DNA of 64,000 nucleotides from Bromus sterilis. Its lineage: Eukaryota; Streptophyta; Magnoliopsida; Poales; Poaceae. The DNA is taken from the NCBI GenBank assembly GCA_950022295.1, contig OX465598.1, positions 182,523,501-182,587,500 of the forward strand, given 5' to 3'. Of this stretch, positions 23,464 to 32,597 are shown piece by piece (position 1 is the first letter of the stretch; every line of letters starts with the position of its first letter). The notes below the pieces were generated by a model, which was not told the DNA's origin, ran no database searches, and saw only the letters and a list, made by a program, of their open reading frames with translations. The position numbers and the translations under genes were made by a program.

Positions 23464-24747
23464 GGATCTTAAGTAGCAAGTCGCACGAAAAGACAGGCGG
23501 AAGGCAAAGAACAATGAAGGAAGAAGAAAGAGAGGTAGGAGAAGGCAATGGCTGGGTGAAAACCTAAACACACCATACCCTCCGATATTTAACCAATATC
23601 CGGAGCAAGCAAATCATCACCACTCGTTGTGGAATCCAGCAGACGTGGCACGATCCCACGATAGCCGAGAAACATGGAAAACTCAACCGGCGCACTAAAC
23701 ATGCCGCCCACCGCACGCGAAAAATGAGGGCCATCATCACGAAGTGCAAAATTTTTGGGCAACAGATGTCAAGTCACTTCATTTTCACTCGACATGGCGA
23801 CCCAACCTGTCAGGCGAACCAACAAACGTCACACCTGAACAGCGCGTCTCAAGCACACATCTTCGGTCAGCATCCAGCTCTTTACAAGTTTTTTCATGTT
23901 ATTTCAAAAATCTTTTACTCCCATTGGGAGTACCTTTATTCGAGTTCGGGCGCTCCCTCACCCAGAAGGCAAAATGTGCTCGAGTGACCACTCGCACCAG
24001 CAGAAAATACATACTCTCAGAGTTTGGGTGCTCCCTCACCTCGAAAACAGTAAAGCATTCGAGTGACTACTCGAAAAAGAGACTCATCAATTCAACAAAC
24101 ATGACTTACTCGCGCACTCGACGATATTCCGAGTGGTGCATTTCTTATATTCCTCGCGTGAGTCCACTACAAACTCCGCGAGTGACGAATAAAACAGCTC
24201 ACCTGATTGTTTATTCCAAGTGGGTGCATCGCTAACCAGGCTCCACGTCTCTACAAAAATAATTATGCCTGGGCTACGACACACTGTACCCAGATGCCAC
24301 GCAAGCTTAACGTGTAGGTAAGACCCCGCTGCGCAGACAGGCCGGGCCGGGACTTGCCGCAGAGCGATTTCACTCCCGCCCTTTTCCATGCGCTTGCATG
24401 ATAGGAAGAGACGAGCGGACGCGCTCAGGCTATGTGCTTAGACTGGCAGCAATTTATCCTATAAGACCTGCATCGACAGGACTTTGCGTGACACCAGTGT
24501 TCCAAGTTCATGTCGAGGGACATGGGCTTGATTGGGCTACTGTGGTATTTGTCACTAGAACAATTCACCAAGGCTCGACCAGTCGAATCCTTGGGCCCTT
24601 TCAGCTTAGCAATCCCTCAAAACAGGTATTATAATGGCTCAAAACTACCAGCTATCCGTGGCGATGCGACGCTTACAAAACAATAAAACGCAGATGAATT
24701 CGAGTCCCTGCGCGACTCTTTGTGTCCCCCAGGCACTCAGGGGCTAC
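23464..24747 (+). other. D 3' untranslated region and polypurine tract
   Basis: No coding sequence is seen. A two-copy direct repeat of about 85 bp at 23940-24085 contains GCTCCCTCACC and CGAGTGACCACTCG-like palindromes. Related wording (GAGGGAGCACC, GTGGTCACTCGAG) occurs in C at 28496-28606. The polypurine tract CACTCAGGGGCTAC abuts the LTR at 24748. Confidence 0.6.
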
Positions 24748-25192
24748 TGACGAGGGGGTGACCACATGACTCCTGCATGTGAGACTACTTGGTGCGTATG
24801 AAGGCAGAAGGCCCGCTGGGAAGCTACGACAAGCCCACGATTGGCCCAACCAGGCACCGACGTAGGATTCCGCGACTAACATGGAAGGTGCAACTTGGCG
24901 TACAAGGAAAAGACTAGAACTAGGAAACCATCTTTGTAACTTAGTATGGACTCCGTGCGACCTAGCCTAATATATAAAGGCTGGGAGGGGAGACATCCAG
25001 AACAACTCAATACGCATCTACTCATCTAGCCTTGGGATAACTCGCATTGGCCTCCATTGTAATCGCCCCCTCAATAATATCGAGCAGGAAGTGGTTCTCT
25101 TGTTAGCCGACGAGTATCGTCTAACCTGTGCCTATCTCTATGACTAACCTAGGGTCCCTGACCATGGGATTTTCCAGGGTTGATCCCCGTCA
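24748..25192 (+). repeat. D 3' LTR
   Basis: 445 bp, TGACGAGGGGGTGACC to GATCCCCGTCA, with TATATAAAG at 24971-24979. It is followed by the target duplication GTCCC. Confidence 0.9.
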
Positions 25193-25900
25193 GTCCCCGT
25201 GTGGGAGCCGTTCCTCGAAACTTGTCCAATTTTAGAAGTAATTGAGTTATCTATTAGCATTCGTCGACAAATCATGCACCTCTCAAAACTTGTTTTCATT
25301 CTGTTTGATTTAAGGATAGCACATGAGTTTTCCCTACTTCCCTAGAGCAGGGCCTATATTTTAGTTTTAGGTTGAGTCAGTTATTCCTACTTCTTTCTAT
25401 TCTTAAAGAGAGCAGACACTTGATGTGACAAGGATTCATTCATATAAAGATGCATTAAGATCTATCATACCGCATCCTTGTTGACATTATCATTTGACAA
25501 GTAAGTTGTTTGTTAAGCCTGGCTGAAGCAAACATCTTCCTTTGTGTTAACATTTTCACTTCGTGCCTAACAGCATGTTATTTCAAAAGCTTCAATTGAT
25601 CTCATCAAAATATAAAAAAAGAGCAAAAGTAAAAGCTATTAGTTGTTCTTTGACCAAAGGACATGTTTGCCATGATTTGATGAGTTTCCTTAGCCCTACT
25701 CTTGATTATAATTGTTATTACTCTTTCATAAGGTCCCTATGAGTTGAAGATTGTTGTTGAGGATGTTTGAGTTTGGTGAAGAAATCATGATGCTTCTTAT
25801 CCGTATTCTATTTATCGACACTTCACTCTCGAACCTTGTGGATAGGTTTACCGAGCTCAGTTTTCTCTTGGGGACAAGCGAGGTCTAAGCTTGGGGGAGT
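25193..25900 (+). other. Athila A 3' UTR, resumed
   Basis: This continues the UTR broken at 15339 and is collinear with 48148-48857 of B. It has no open frames of interest. It ends with the purine-rich tract AGCTTGGGGGAG directly before the LTR at 25901. Confidence 0.85.
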
Positions 25901-27336
25901 TGATAAGTCCAAAATGCATCACTATTTTATATCGTAATTTGTCCTTATTCATTGATATATTTCACATTACGATGATGTTCTTATGTTGTTTTGGCTTGTT
26001 TTACACAGTTTGCAACTTTCCGGTGCCGAAGCAGCAGACGCAGGATTCAGGGGTAAAAAGTGGACGCTCAGTTGCTAAAGAAGAACACCTCCAAATTACC
26101 TAAAAAATCTATGGAGGGTGTTTTTGAGAGGGTTGACGAAGACACACAAAAGAGGGACCAGAGGGGGCCCACGGGATGCCCAGACGGCCACCTGGCGCGG
26201 CCCCCACCATTGCCGCGCCGGAAGGGCGCTTGGAGCCCTGGGACCACCCCATGCCCCCACATATAGCCTATATACTCTTTGTCATCCAGAAACCCTAATG
26301 AGAGGAGTTTTTAAGGTTTTCCGCCACCGCTCCGTGGAGGAAACTTACAGAGAAGAAAAGGGATCTCCGGCGGGCAGATTCCGCCGAGGAGATCATCTCC
26401 CGGAAGGGGAGATCATCGCCATCGTCATCACCATCGTCACGGGCATCATCGAGATCATCATCGACATCATCCCCACCATTAGCACCATCTTCATCTTCAT
26501 CCAATCTCATCTCACAATTGCAACTTGCGTTGTAACTCGTACTATATATCCTCTCTACTCTACCGGTGTTGATTACTACTTTGTGGTAAATGCTATTGAG
26601 TTTTGTTGGAGAAATATCATTATGACCAGATTGTTTACCGCCTATTTATCACCTCTGATCATGATCTCTTTTATGTCTTGTGAGTAGTTACTTTAGTTCT
26701 TGAGGACATGGGATAAGTCTTGTTGTTAGTAGTCATATGATGTTGAAGTAATATGTGTTGTTTGATATTTAAGTTGTGTTGTTATTTTCCTAGTGGTGTT
26801 GTGTGAGTCAAACACTCAATACTTCGCCTTATTAAGGACCTAGGGGAATATATTGTGTATAAAGAATGCTTACGGTGGGTTGCCGGAGTGACAGAAACCT
26901 GAACCCCAGTTTGCACACTTTTTCACAAGGGAATAATGGATCCTTGATCGTATTGCTGTGGTTAGGCTTTGCCTTAATTTCTACCTTGTATTTGCGGATG
27001 CTTGCAAGTTGTTTAATCATAAGAGTGCACTTATCTTAGTCTCGCATGACTACCTCTCCATGTGTCCTCAAGAACTCTTTAGTCTTTATAAGTTCAGTTC
27101 CGAGGCTTATCCTTTGCTCAAAAGGATTGGGCCACCTGCTGCTCCTCAGCACCATTTACTTTGCTTGATTTTTTCTTATCGCTGCTTATACCGAAAACCC
27201 CTAAAAAGTTATCTTTCAGTGCTTGCAGTTATTCCTTTTCCAAAATCACTTATCAATACCTTTCGCTCCTCGTTGGGTTCGACACTCTTACTTATCGAAA
27301 ATGCTGCAATAGATCCCTTATGGTTGTGGGTCATCA
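25901..27336 (+). repeat. Athila-type LTR shared by A and B
   Basis: 1436 bp, TGATAAGTCC to GGGTCATCA. It is preceded by the A polypurine tract and followed by the B primer site, so it serves as the 3' LTR of A and the 5' LTR of B. The first 235 bp match 14973-15198 and the first 980 bp match 48858-49839. The family resembles Triticeae Athila groups such as Sabrina or WHAM; exact family is not determined. Confidence 0.85.
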
Positions 27337-27348
27337 AGTACCGTTTTC

Positions 27349-27366
27349 TGGCGCCATTGCCGGGGA
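27349..27366 (+). promoter_or_regulatory. Primer-binding site of B
   Basis: TGGCGCCATTGCCGGGGA lies 12 bases after the LTR end. It is the Athila-type primer site, complementary to tRNA-Asp in this clade, with one probable substitution (CCATTG for CCGTTG). Confidence 0.8.
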
Positions 27367-27418
27367 GCATAGCGCTATTGATAAGTGAAGCTGGTAAGGA
27401 AAAAAATTATATATTGCT

Positions 27419-27851
27419 TGACGGGGATCAACCCCGGCAAATCCCATGGTCAGGGACCCTGGGTTAGTCATGGGAGGCACAGGTTGGACGATAGCTCATC
27501 GGCAAACAGGAGGACACGTTCCTGCTCAATATTATTGATGAGGGAGATGCGATTACAGTGGATGCCAAGGCTAGAGCGCTCAAGGCTAGGGTGACAGATG
27601 ATATTGGATGGCTTTGGCGTTGTCCCTCCTAGCCCTTATATACTGGGCTAGGTCTCGGGGGTTCATCTACGTTTACAGGTAAGCTTTCCTAACCCTAACT
27701 TGTTCCGTACGACAAGCCTACCCTAACTTGCTCCGTACGTCGGTGCCAATTAGCGGGCCAAGGCGGGTCCAGGCGAGTCTTCATGGGCCTTCTATCTTCG
27801 GGGACACAGGGTAGGCTTATCCATAGGAGTCGTGGGGTCACCCCCTCGTCA
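27419..27851 (-). repeat. C 3' LTR and polypurine tract
   Basis: 433 bp; on the minus strand it runs TGACGAGGGGGTGACC to GATCCCCGTCA. The adjacent interior reads GTAGCCCCCGAGTGCC on the plus strand, which is the polypurine tract CACTCGGGGGCTAC. 27852-29000 is non-coding 3' region. Confidence 0.85.
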
Positions 27852-29024
27852 GTAGCCCCCGAGTGCCTGGGGGACTCGAAGAGTCGCGCAAGGACTTGAG
27901 TATATCCATTTTTCGGTCGTTTGTATGCGTGGTACAACCGCGGGTCGCTGGCAGTCTGGTGTCCATGACAAAACCTGTTTCGAGGGATGCTAAGCTGAAA
28001 GGGCCCAAGGAGTCGACTGGTCGAGCCTTGGTGAATTGCGCTAGTGGCAAACACCGCAGTAGCCCAGTAAAACCCACGTCCCTCGACGTGAGCTTGGAAC
28101 ACTGGTGTCGAGAAAAAGTCCTGTCGCTTCAGGTCTTACGGTGTTTATTTGCCGCCAGTAATGTGCGTAGCCTAAGGCGCGTCCGCCCGACTTTTTCTAT
28201 CATGCACAACGCATGGAAAAGGTTGGGAGTGAAATCGCTCTTCGGCAAGTCCCAGCCCAGCCGAACTTCGCACCGGGATCTTACCTACACGCTAATCTTG
28301 CGTGGCATCTGGGCACAGTGTGTCGTGTTCCAGGAATGTGTGTTTTTGAGGCGCGGAGCCTAATAGTATTGTACCCTCTTGGAACAAAACATCAAGCGAG
28401 CTGTTCACTTATTCACCCGCGGAGCTTGTTTCGAGTGCTCCGGCGAGGGGTTCTTCGCGAGTGGACACTCGAATGCTGTTTCGGCTCTTGAGGTGAGGGA
28501 GCACCTGAGACTCTTAGCTCCATATGATCTTGGCGAATGCATGTTTGTCTTGTGTCGGGTTGAGGGAGCACCCGAGACTCTCGTGAGTGCGAGTGGTCAC
28601 TCGAGCACATTGTTGACTTTTAGGCGGCTGCTCACCAAAGGCTCGGTTTTGAGTGGGTACGTTCCTGATGGGAGTTTAAATATATTTGAAAAATGTGTTT
28701 AAGAAATCATTCTTGATGTCTGTTGGTATTCTTCGCAGCTTGTCAGGATAACGATGCCTCTATTTGATGGCTGTCGGGGATGCTCCGCCAGTTAGCCGTC
28801 ACGTCTTCATGACCGGTCATAATGATGACCGCTGTGGCGTGCGGCAGGCGCTGGTTGAGTTTCCGATACGCGCGCTGGAAACGTGCATGAATTGACGCGT
28901 CTCACGCACAGTGCGTCCCGTGGGAGAGCATCTTGGTCTTGGAATCTGAGACGTCTGCGACGTTTGGTCTTTGAATTAATTGCTGCTGTCATCTTGGCTT
29001 CTTTGTTCTGGGAGATTTTTGTTC

Positions 29025-29030
29025 TATAAA
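29025..29030 (+). promoter_or_regulatory. TATA box of antisense gene in C
   Basis: TATAAA within GTTCTATAAATGAGCC lies 78 bp upstream of the candidate ATG at 29108, with a CT-rich leader between. This is the arrangement of a plant core promoter, on the strand opposite to the retrotransposon genes. Confidence 0.5.
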
Positions 29031-29107
29031 TGAGCCTTTCAATTCCACAGCATTTTAACTCTATCCACCTTGCTGCTTTGCCTCTTCCTTTTTCTCTTCT
29101 TCCTCTC

Positions 29108-29721
29108 ATGGTTCCCAGGCGAGGTGTTGGCCGTGGCCGTGTTTGTCATGGCTGTGGTGGTCGTACACCACGCTCATGTCGTGGTGGTCGCCATGGTACG
29201 GCATCAGTGCCTTTCTCCTCTCCCTTGGAGGAGGGGTTCTGGCGCTATGATTTTCTATTACGCGTTCGTGGCCAGAGCGCCAATCGCGTTCTTCTTCCCT
29301 CTGCTTTTTCCGCCATTGTCTCTGAACGCCGATGGCTTGCTTTCTGCATCTTCAAGGGAGTTGTCGATCTCCTTCTTATGTTGACTTGGAGGTTGATAGC
29401 TCTTGCTTGATTTTTGTTGGCTCTGGTTAGAGTTTGTTTGCTCGGCGGTTGAATTTTCGAGATGGTGATATGCTCAGTTGTCGTTTTGACGGCGAAGGCA
29501 CTGTCACTGTCCGTGCGTTCGACCCGAGCAGCAACAGCATGGATCCGCACTGGCGGGAGTCGAGCAGCGACAGCTCCACAAGGTCGAGGAGTCCTACGCC
29601 TGCATCTTCTACATCTCCCTCTTCTGGTGATTCCTCAGGTGGTGATGCCGTCTCAATCAGCTCCGAAGAGGACATCGACGTCAAGCCGTCGATAAAGCGG
29701 GCGCGCCAAGCGACCTTGTAG
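29108..29721 (+). pseudogene. Antisense gene with B3-like domain (C)
   Basis: The ATG at 29108 starts a basic Gly/Arg-rich leader (MVPRRGVGRGR). A region with the B3 DNA-binding pattern follows: LLRVRGQSANRVLLPSAF (29254 on), VDLEVDSS, SGW, LNFRDGDMLSCRFDG and VTVRAFD (to about 29520). These match the family order of conserved hydrophobic residues, Pro-x-x-Phe, Gly-Trp and Gly-Asp. A frameshift lies near 29355 and the Trp of the SGW motif is TAG. The C-terminal part is Ser/Asp/Glu-rich (ISSEEDIDVK) and ends at 29721. B3 proteins bind DNA as plant transcription factors; here the assignment rests only on pattern. The reading frame after the breaks is well kept, so decay looks recent compared with selection. 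Confidence 0.55.
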
Positions 29722-30484
29722 AACTGGAGGCGGCCTCATCTTCGCTGGCAACTCGGAGAAGAAGCTGTGCAGCCGGAGAAGAATGCGTGAAGCTGCAGCT
29801 GGAGAAGAAGCTGGTGGATCAGGAGAAGAAGCTGGTAGAGCATCGACAAATAAGTCGAGCTTCACCCTTTTGTTATGTCATTGATATGCTCTGCTAGCTT
29901 CCTTTTTTCCTTTGTCTGTGGTGATGCCCTTGTATCAGAGTCGATTACCCCTCATGGGCACATGTAGAAGTCTTAATTCCTTGGGTAATTCCCTTTTGTA
30001 ACATGAGCTGCCTTCTATCCAAATGTAGTTGAGTCCTTGTATACCTTTATGGTTGAGTTCAAGCCGTGGTTGAGATTTTGCAATAAACTGTGTTTTCGAC
30101 TCCTGTGACGCACAGTCTTCGACTCCTTCTGAAGGCGCGGAATGTCTTCGATTCCATCCGATAGCGTTAGATGTCTTCGACTTCATCTGATAGCGTGAAA
30201 TGTCTTCGACTCCTCCCGCGATGTACTGACTTTAACTTTCTAGTGTGTTCTATCGGGTGCGCGGCAGCGCTCCCTATGGGAGTAGCCCCCGAGGCTACGT
30301 TTGAGTTGTAGAGTCAAACGTAGGCTTAAAACTTCGCGTATTTCCTCGCGGTTCAACTCTGGATTAGTCCCCGAGTTTTGGTTGTTTGTCGTCCGGGTGA
30401 AGACTTGAAGATTGCTAGCTTGGTGTTTTTGAATAGGACCGTAGCGTGTCTCGGGGAATGCTTATGCCTAAGACCCCGAGTTTT

Positions 30485-31405
30485 TAAGGTGAGCTCGCGT
30501 AGGTGGCGATAGCGTCTCTCGGGGGGATTTTGCTCTTAAGCCCCCGAGTGCTTTGGTTAAGATCGCTTGAGTGGCGATAGCGTCTCTCGGGGGGATTTTG
30601 TGCTTAAGCCCCCGAGTGCTTTGGTTAAGATCGCGTAGGCGATAGCGTCTCTCGGGGGGATTTTATTCTTAATCCCCCGAGTGCTTTGGTTAAGATCGCG
30701 TAGGCGATAGCGTCTCTCGGGGGGATTTTATTCTTAAGCCCTCGAGTGCTTTGGTTAAGATCGCATAGGCGATAGCTTCTCTTGGGGGGATTTTATTCTT
30801 CAGCCCCCGAGTGCTTTGGTTAAGATCGCGTAGGCGATAGCGTTTCTTGGGGGGATTTTATTCTTCAGCCCCCGAGTGCTTTGGTTAAGATGGCGTAGGC
30901 GATAGCGTCTCTCGGGGGGATTTTATTCTTAAGCCCCCGAGTGCTTTGGTTAAGATCGCGTAGGCGATAGCATCTCTCGGGGGGATTTTATTCTTAAGCC
31001 CCCGAGTGCTTTGGTTAGGGTCGCGTAGGCGATAGCGTCTCTCGGGGGATTTTATTCTTAAGCCCCTGAGTGCTTTGGTTAAGATCGATAGGTGATAGCG
31101 TCTCTCAGGGGGATTTTATTCTTAGGCCCCCAAGTGCTTTGGTTAGGGTTGCGTAGGCGATAGCGTCTCTCGGGGGGATTTTATTCTTAAGCCCTCGAGT
31201 GCTTTGGTTAAGATCGCGTAGGCGATAGCATCTCTTGGGGGGATTTTATTCTTAAGCCCCCGAGTGCTTTGGTTAAGATCGCGTAGGCAATAGCGTCTCT
31301 CGGGGGATTTTATTCTTAATCCCCCGAGTGCTTTGGTTAAGATCGCGTAGGCGATAGCGTCTCTCGGGGGGATTTTATTCTTAATCCCCTGAGTGCTTTG
31401 TGATG
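30485..31405 (-). repeat. 65-bp tandem array (C)
   Basis: About 14 copies are marked by GTGCTTTGG at roughly 30549 through 31392. The monomer is GCGATAGCGTCTCTCGGGG, then GGATTTTATTCTTAAG, then CCCCCGAGTGCTTTGG. CTCGGGGG and CCCCCGAG can pair within each unit. Read on the minus strand, every unit contains CACTCGGGGGCTTAAG, close to the polypurine tract CACTCGGGGGCTAC of the same element. Confidence 0.95.
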
Positions 31406-31639
31406 GAAGTATTTGGGAAACATTTATTTTATTGCGGTCGAGCGGCTACATGAGTTGCCGGTCATGTCTGACCGATGGGGACTATGGATAGAACAGTCGC
31501 AAGTTTGCTACGTTCCATGGGTTACCCACGTCCTCGTTTGTCTTCGGGTTCTTCAGCCTGTAGGCGCCACCTCCGATGACTTCTTAGACTATAAATGGTC
31601 CTTCCCATTGGGGGGCAAGTTTATGGACCTTCTCTTGTA

Positions 31640-32483
31640 TCAGCCGTAGGACTAGGTCACCTTTGTTGAAGGTTCTAGTGTGCAAGTGACTGCTTTGGTA
31701 GGTGCGCAGCTTGTCCTGGTATCCCTCTGATTTTTCCAGGGCTGTATCTCTTGCTTCGTCAGCTCTATCTTTGTCATCTTGTAATGCTTCTTCTTCTTCT
31801 TCTTAGTACCCGGTGACCCAAGGTGCTCCGAACTTGAGGTCATGTGGTAGTACTTCCTCTGCTCCGTACACCATGAAGAAGGGTGTGTACTGTGTCGCGG
31901 TGTTTGCTGTAGTTCGTAGGCTCCATAGTACCGCGGGGAGTTCTTCTACCCAATTGCCGGCGGCTTGCTCGAGTGGTGCGAGGATCCGCTTCTTGATTCC
32001 CCCTCATACAAGGCCGTTTGCTTTTTCCACTTGGCCATTGGACTGCGGGTGCACGACTGATGCATAATTGATTTTGATGCCCAGTTCTTCACAAAAGTTT
32101 AGGAATTCTACGGCTGTGAAGTTCGTGCCGTTGTCCGTGATGATGTTGTGTGGCACTCCGAACCTGAAGATGATCGATTTGATGAAGTTGACAGCCGTGA
32201 GGGCTGTGGAGCTGGTGATGGGCACTACTTCGATCCATTTGGTGAACTTGTCGACTGCGACGAGCAGGTGTGTCCTTTCGCCCTTTGATGATTTCTTGAG
32301 TGGGCCCACCATGTCGAGCCACCAGGTGGAGAAAGGCCAGGATAGTGGTATGGTTTTGAGCTCTGAGACGGGAGTGTGTGGCCTGTTGGCGAATTTCTGG
32401 CAGGCGACACAACGTCGCACGATTTCCTCTGCGTTTTTCATGGCTGTGGGCCAATAGAACCCGGCTCGGAATGCTTTGGACAC
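31640..32483 (-). pseudogene. int: Integrase (C)
   Basis: Zinc-binding end: GFYWPTAMKNAEEIVRRC with CVACQ. Catalytic core: WWLDMVGPL (first Asp), ITDNGTNF (second Asp) and QSNGQVEKANG (Glu), an intact D,D,E set. It should insert cDNA into host DNA. Beyond Gly-Leu-Val the frame hits TGA at 32004-32006 (GGIKKRIL continues after it), then further TAA codons before the C-terminal GPF module at about 31610. Several of the stops are one transition from Arg or Gln codons. The same frame extends upstream through a TAA near 32598 to the polymerase. Confidence 0.85.
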
Positions 32484-32597
32484 GAGTACTCGACTGCTCG
32501 CATGGTGCCCGCAGGTGCCTTCGTGGATTTTGAGCAGTAGGGCTTTGCCGTCCTCTTCGTCAATGCACCTTTGGAGTATCTGGGTGATGCTGCGCTT

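Larger units (their letters stand above)
15340..25192 (+). mobile_element. D: Tat-type LTR retrotransposon without polymerase
   Basis: This is a complete 9853-bp insertion with LTRs 15340-15788 and 24748-25192, a TGGCGCCGTCTG primer site and a G-rich polypurine tract. The flanking duplication is GTCCT (15335-15339) and GTCCC (25193-25197); the empty site reads GATCGTCCCCGTG at 48144. Gag and protease are present but reverse transcriptase, RNase H and integrase are absent, so it is non-autonomous. The 3' half holds a 68-bp tandem array and a spliced antisense gene, both features known from the Tat lineage. Confidence 0.9.

Noticed and set aside
26118..26687. 189-codon frame in the Athila LTR at 25901, and its 208-codon partner at 49017
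   Set aside because: They occupy equivalent LTR positions but differ by indels near the start. The middle is composed of simple ATCATC repeats reading as Ile-rich protein, which is not coding-like.
30485..31405. CRISPR array or centromeric satellite
   Set aside because: Units are directly adjacent without unique spacers, the context is eukaryotic, and the array is internal to one Tat element, so it is a 3' UTR array.
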